Source: a bacterium
Lineage (GTDB): Bacteria > Lindowbacteria > 2-12-FULL-62-27
DNA: 64,000 nt
NCBI GenBank assembly: GCA_016202645.1
Contig: JACQOF010000127.1
Coordinates: forward strand, 117,297-181,296
Reading direction: 5' to 3'
Shown: positions 61,073-64,000 of the stretch, piece by piece
Layout: every line of letters starts with the position of its first letter
How positions within the stretch are numbered: the stretch's first letter is position 1
The notes under the pieces: generated by a model
Told to the model about the DNA's origin: nothing
The model's input: the letters and a program-made list of their open reading frames with translations, nothing else
The model's database searches: none
Position numbers and translations under genes: made by a program

Positions 61073-61165
61073 CTCCTCCCCCCTTGAGGGGGAGGCCGGG
61101 TGGGGGGTGCCCCGCAGTGCCTTTCTGAAACCCCCCATCCACCTTCCCCCCCAAGGGGGGAAGAG
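61073..61165. repeat. CCTCCCCCTTGAGG palindromic element, intergenic copy
   Basis: TCCTCCCCCCTTGAGGGGGA then a centre with GGGTGGGGGG and CCCCCCATCC, then CCCCCCAAGGGGGGAAG. It is very close to 40737-40827, including the shared string CCCCCCATCCACCTTCCCCC. It lies between dtd and the upstream cNMP-binding gene. Confidence 0.87.
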
Positions 61166-61186
61166 TTAGTGGGTTTCCGGAGCACG

Positions 61187-62185
61187 CTATGACTTCAAGT
61201 ATTCCTTCCACTTGTCCTGCAGGCGGCCGATGTACTCGCGGTCCAGCTCGAATCGTTTGGCGACGGAGGCGAGGGGCATATTTTTGTGGCCGGGTTCCTC
61301 CGCCAGGGCTTTAACCGAGCGGTCGAACTCGGTGATCTGCCGGCGGAAATCGTCGAGACTGCCCTTGGCGTATTTGCCGAGCATGAGTTCCTTGAGGATC
61401 TGCTCGCGGGCGTCGAAGGGAAGGGTTTCCTCGATGAGAATGAGTTCGGACTCAAGTCTGGCCATGCCAAGGGACTGGCAGGCGACCAGCTGGTCGGACA
61501 TGTCCAGGATTTTCCGGACGACGTCCCGCGCGGCGGTCTGAAGATCGGGAAATGTTTCCGGCCTCTGGACCCGGAACGTCTTCAGGTCCATCGGAGCGAA
61601 AGACTTGAATCGGTTCGTCACGCCCGCCTGGAACTTGTCGGACACGCCCGTTGATCGGGCGGCTTTGTGAAGATTCGAAAAATCCTCGACGGCGTCCCGC
61701 CGGGTCAGGTTCTGGGCAAGCATCACCTCGACGTCGCGCCGGATGTTTTTCATGTCGGTAAACTGAAGTTTCTTTTCCGTCATTTTTTTCTCGGAAATGA
61801 GCACCGCCAGGATCTTGAGGCATTCGTCCAGAAAGGCGTTGTGGTACTCGGTGACCCGGTTCCGAATCAGTTCGAACCGTTCGGACAGGCCGCGCAGGAA
61901 TTTAACGCCATGATCGCTGTTCAGGCTGAGTTTGGCCATGAAGGATCCGCCGTCGTAGATGTCCAGCACGCAGGGTGTTTTGGCGATGAGGGTCATGCTT
62001 CGAGGCTGGCCGAGAACCACGCCGATTTCTCCCACAAAGCTCAACGCGCCGACTTGGCCGACGATTACACTGCCCTTCAAAATCAGGATCGTGCCGGTTC
62101 GGATCCAATACAGTTCCGCCGACGGGTCGCCCTCTTTGCAGAGTTTCTCGCCCTGCCCAAGACTGCGGCTTCTGGCCAGATCCAC
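61187..62185 (-). CDS. Cyclic-nucleotide-binding protein, 332 residues, unknown output
   Basis: The N-terminal CRP-type domain (GQGEKLCKEGDPSAELYWIR, then FVGEIGVVLGQPRSMTLI with the binding Glu and Arg) is followed by an all-helical region without a helix-turn-helix, so it is not a classical CRP activator. The sequence after the sensor (VKFLRGLSERFELIRNRVTE, FLDECLKILAVL) resembles the same region of the 839-residue protein at 40889-43408, so the two form a family. The C-terminus is basic and helical (FELDREYIGRLQDKWKEYLK). GTG start at 62185, 13 bases after gmk on the same strand, in the place where rpoZ often stands. A cytosolic cNMP-responsive adaptor is the likeliest role (inference). 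Confidence 0.78.
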   Translation of the reverse strand: MDLARSRSLGQGEKLCKEGDPSAELYWIRTGTILILKGSVIVGQVGALSFVGEIGVVLGQPRSMTLIAKTPCVLDIYDGGSFMAKLSLNSDHGVKFLRGLSERFELIRNRVTEYHNAFLDECLKILAVLISEKKMTEKKLQFTDMKNIRRDVEVMLAQNLTRRDAVEDFSNLHKAARSTGVSDKFQAGVTNRFKSFAPMDLKTFRVQRPETFPDLQTAARDVVRKILDMSDQLVACQSLGMARLESELILIEETLPFDAREQILKELMLGKYAKGSLDDFRRQITEFDRSVKALAEEPGHKNMPLASVAKRFELDREYIGRLQDKWKEYLKS

Positions 62186-62198
62186 GCGCGGGCCGCCT

Positions 62199-62795
62199 TT
62201 ACTTCAGGGCCTTGAGCCGGGAATCGGCCCGGTGGGCCCGCCAGCGCTCGGATTCGAGGATGTTCTTGACCCGCTCGACGGCGGCGTCAAGATCATCGTT
62301 CAACACAACGTAATCGTATTTCTGCGCGGCCTGCAGTTCCCGCTTGGCCGCGATCAACCGGCGCCGGATGACGTCCGGGCTGTCGGTGTGCCGCTCCCGG
62401 AGCCGCCGGGAAAGTTCGCGGAGGGTCGGGGGGATGAGAAAGATGTAGACGCCGGAACCGTATTTCTTTTTCAGCTGAAGCGCTCCCTGGACGTCGACGT
62501 CGAGGAGGGGGAAATATCCGAGGGCGATTTTGGCGTCGAGGAATTTTCTCGGGGTGCCGTAGTAATGGCCGTGGACATTGGCCCACTCCGCCAGCTCGCG
62601 CTTGCGGACCATCCGCTCGAAGGCGGGCTTGGACACGAAAAAATAATCGCGTCCGTTCCGCTCGCCCGACCGGGGCGACCGGGTGGTGGCCGAAACCGAG
62701 TAGGCGGCTTTCGGCATGTCCCCCAGGATCCGGTGAACGAGGGACGTTTTACCGCCGCCGGACGGCGACGAGATGACGATCGGATAGCCACGCAT
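62199..62795 (-). CDS. gmk: Guanylate kinase
   Basis: Phosphorylates GMP to GDP. The P-loop is SSPSGGGKTSLVHRIL near residue 8. GMP-binding residues are in SVSATTRSPRSGERNGRDYF (arginines and the Tyr), and YYGTPRKFLDAKIALGYFPL with LLDVDVQGALQLKKKY follow. The lid region is LRERHTDSPDVIRRRL. The 198 residues are standard. The ATG at 62795 is preceded by TAGGAGG. yicC lies directly upstream on the same strand, the usual bacterial order. Confidence 0.97.
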   Translation of the reverse strand: MRGYPIVISSPSGGGKTSLVHRILGDMPKAAYSVSATTRSPRSGERNGRDYFFVSKPAFERMVRKRELAEWANVHGHYYGTPRKFLDAKIALGYFPLLDVDVQGALQLKKKYGSGVYIFLIPPTLRELSRRLRERHTDSPDVIRRRLIAAKRELQAAQKYDYVVLNDDLDAAVERVKNILESERWRAHRADSRLKALK

Positions 62796-62849
62796 ATGTG
62801 ATCCTCCTAAGGGTTGCCTGTTGCCCCGCGCAAGGCGGGGGAAAAACAG

Positions 62850-63740
62850 CTATTCCACATTCTGGACCTGCTCCCGCATCCGCTCCACCAGGTCCTTGGC
62901 TTCGACGGTCCAGCGGGACAGACTCTGGTCCCGGCCTTTCGCGCCGACGGTGTTGACCTCCCGGTGCATTTCTTGAAGCAGAAAATCGAGTTTTCGGCCG
63001 CGGGTCGGGCCGCCCTCCGCCGCGAGGGTCTTTTGAAATTCGGCGATATGGAAATTCAGCCGGGAACATTCCTCGGAAACGTCCATCCGGTCCAAGAGCG
63101 CCGCGATCTCGAAACTCACGCGGTCTTCCACCGCTGTCGGATTCGATACCGACCGGTGTACGATCGCCCGCAGGCCCTCTTCCGCCTCTTTCTTGGCGGA
63201 AGCGGCCCGGCCGGCGATGTTCGCCGACAGACGGAGCAGACGGCGGGCGTAGGCCGCAAGCTCCCGCTCGATTTTGCGGCCCTCGGAAGACTTGAACTGT
63301 AAAAAGGATTCCAGACTTTTTTTCAGAAGCTGTTCCAAAAGCCGGCGGCCTTTCGCGGTGACCTGGTCGATGCCGTTGGAAACAAGAACGCCCGGCTGGC
63401 GAAGCGCCTCCCAGCGGGCGGCCTGGCCGGCGGGGCCGGCGGTCGGAAGACCGAGGGACTTGCAGACGGCGAGATATTTTTTGACGGCGGCGGCGTCGCA
63501 GTGGAGTTTGGCGTTCCGGAAGATTTCAAAGTTGCCGTTGACGGTCAGCGTGACTTTGCCGCGGCCGACGCTTTTTTGCAGGATCGCCCGGAGGCTCTGC
63601 TCCTGGGCCGACAGCACCTGGGGCAGTTTGAAATTAAATTCGGCAAAGCGGCTGTTCACGCCCTTGATCAGAACCTCAAAGGAAAACCCGTTCTGCTGGT
63701 GAAAGGACCGGCCAAATCCGGTCATGCTGCGCAGACTCAA
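62850..63740 (-). CDS. yicC: YicC/YloC family endoribonuclease
   Basis: A 296-residue member of the YicC family, in E. coli an endoribonuclease acting on small RNAs. The N-terminus SLRSMTGFGRSFHQQNGFSF matches the invariant SMTGFGR. VEVRS-like IKGVNSRFAEFNFKLP and, at the C-terminus, RGRKLDFLLQEMHREVNTVG (the strongly conserved GKKLDF..QE..RE.NT block) are present. A TTG at 63740 is the probable start because AAGGTGG stands upstream at eight bases; the ATG at 63725 has no ribosome site. The TTG overlaps the TGA of the upstream gene, so translation is coupled. gmk follows. Confidence 0.93.
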   Translation of the reverse strand: MSLRSMTGFGRSFHQQNGFSFEVLIKGVNSRFAEFNFKLPQVLSAQEQSLRAILQKSVGRGKVTLTVNGNFEIFRNAKLHCDAAAVKKYLAVCKSLGLPTAGPAGQAARWEALRQPGVLVSNGIDQVTAKGRRLLEQLLKKSLESFLQFKSSEGRKIERELAAYARRLLRLSANIAGRAASAKKEAEEGLRAIVHRSVSNPTAVEDRVSFEIAALLDRMDVSEECSRLNFHIAEFQKTLAAEGGPTRGRKLDFLLQEMHREVNTVGAKGRDQSLSRWTVEAKDLVERMREQVQNVE

Positions 63741-64000
63741 TGCGTTTCCACCTTTTCGGTCATTTTCATCAGAAACCGGATCTCGGCAAGACCCAACCCC
63801 ATTTTTTCCGCGATCTGCCGTTCCGAGAGGCCCCGCCGATGAAGGCCTTCAACCGCTTCCGCTTTCGAAACCGGCCGGGCTGGAATTTCGGGGGGGATCA
63901 CGGAAGGCAATGCTTCGGGTTCCGGAAACGCCGGCGCGTCGGTCAGCGTCTTCTTGACGCGCTGGACGCGGCCGAGAAGGATTTCAAGATCGGTGAGGGA
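63737..64000 (-). CDS. C-terminal end of a protein with a DUF2802/DUF6115-like helix-turn-helix tail (truncated by window edge)
   Basis: The frame runs off the right edge; 87 C-terminal residues are visible. A charged helix (DLEILLGRVQRVKKTLTD) and a proline-rich linker lead to a small helix-turn-helix-like tail (GLHRRGLSERQIAEKMGLGL, AEIRFLMKM). That pattern (a..L...G.s..eIA..lgl...Ev.lll) is what I remember of the DUF2802/DUF6115 family, small membrane-associated proteins often encoded near flagellar or cell-division genes. The match rests on the tail alone. The stop overlaps the yicC start (TTGA). Confidence 0.5.
   Translation of the reverse strand, partial: SLTDLEILLGRVQRVKKTLTDAPAFPEPEALPSVIPPEIPARPVSKAEAVEGLHRRGLSERQIAEKMGLGLAEIRFLMKMTEKVETH

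Overview
The window is a high-G+C (by eye above 60%) bacterial chromosome segment, densely packed with genes that often overlap by a few bases (ATGA or TGATG junctions). A LolA-like protein, outer-membrane barrel candidates, lipoproteins and a type IV pilin-like protein indicate a Gram-negative (diderm) cell. An anti-sigma factor FlgM behind a near-consensus sigma-28 promoter indicates a flagellated one. I cannot name the phylum. The gene set (180-kDa-type NAD-glutamate dehydrogenase, pyrophosphate-type phosphofructokinase, ilvN-ilvC-psd-pssA-leuA order, several cyclic-nucleotide-binding proteins) suggests a poorly sampled environmental lineage.

Layout. 1-5.3 kb: the end of a UvrD/PcrA helicase, a tiny membrane protein, biotin synthase, a barrel-like exported protein, a TMTC-like membrane TPR protein and an unknown exported protein. 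5.4-15.3 kb: transketolase, M48 metalloprotease, PurH, an outer-membrane protein, an unknown protein, a complete REP-associated (Y1) transposase element with perfect 27-bp terminal inverted repeats, a NamZ-type muramidase and a LolA-like protein. 15.3-24.1 kb (minus strand): PurC, three TPR proteins and a giant NAD-glutamate dehydrogenase. 24.3-28.5 kb: a glycosyltransferase with gatCAB. 28.5-29.4 kb: flgM facing a possible tiny minus-strand gene, each with its own terminator. 29.5-35.9 kb: an M23/LysM hydrolase, a calpain-like protease fused to two cyclic-nucleotide-binding domains, a PaaK-like adenylating enzyme overlapping a SufS-like PLP enzyme, and an ATP-grasp ligase. 36-40.7 kb: branched-chain amino acid and phospholipid synthesis. 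40.9-52.1 kb: a large cNMP-binding protein of unknown role, surface-glycan or protein-glycosylation membrane proteins, an orphan histidine kinase, an O-antigen-ligase-like protein and a prepilin. 52.2-59.4 kb: the minus-strand run dnaE-accA-pfk-murF. 59.4-64 kb: RNase P RNA, then yicC-gmk-cNMP protein-dtd-rpe on the minus strand.

The most striking signal is not a gene. Several families of short palindromic elements are scattered through the window, and many copies sit inside open reading frames without breaking them. A 54-nt element lies in the genes for glutamate dehydrogenase, the O-antigen-ligase-like protein and AccA, and a partial copy lies in DnaE. It is read in different frames and in both orientations. 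A second element is shared by the TMTC-like gene and glutamate dehydrogenase. A third (CCTCCCCCTTGAGG-type) sits in the signal-peptide region of two exported proteins. A fourth, with GTAACTATTC-like ends, sits immediately before genes whose start codons are missing or lie in the element. This resembles in principle the protein-coding palindromic elements described in Rickettsia, in an unrelated sequence. The second headline is the calpain-cNMP-binding fusion protein.
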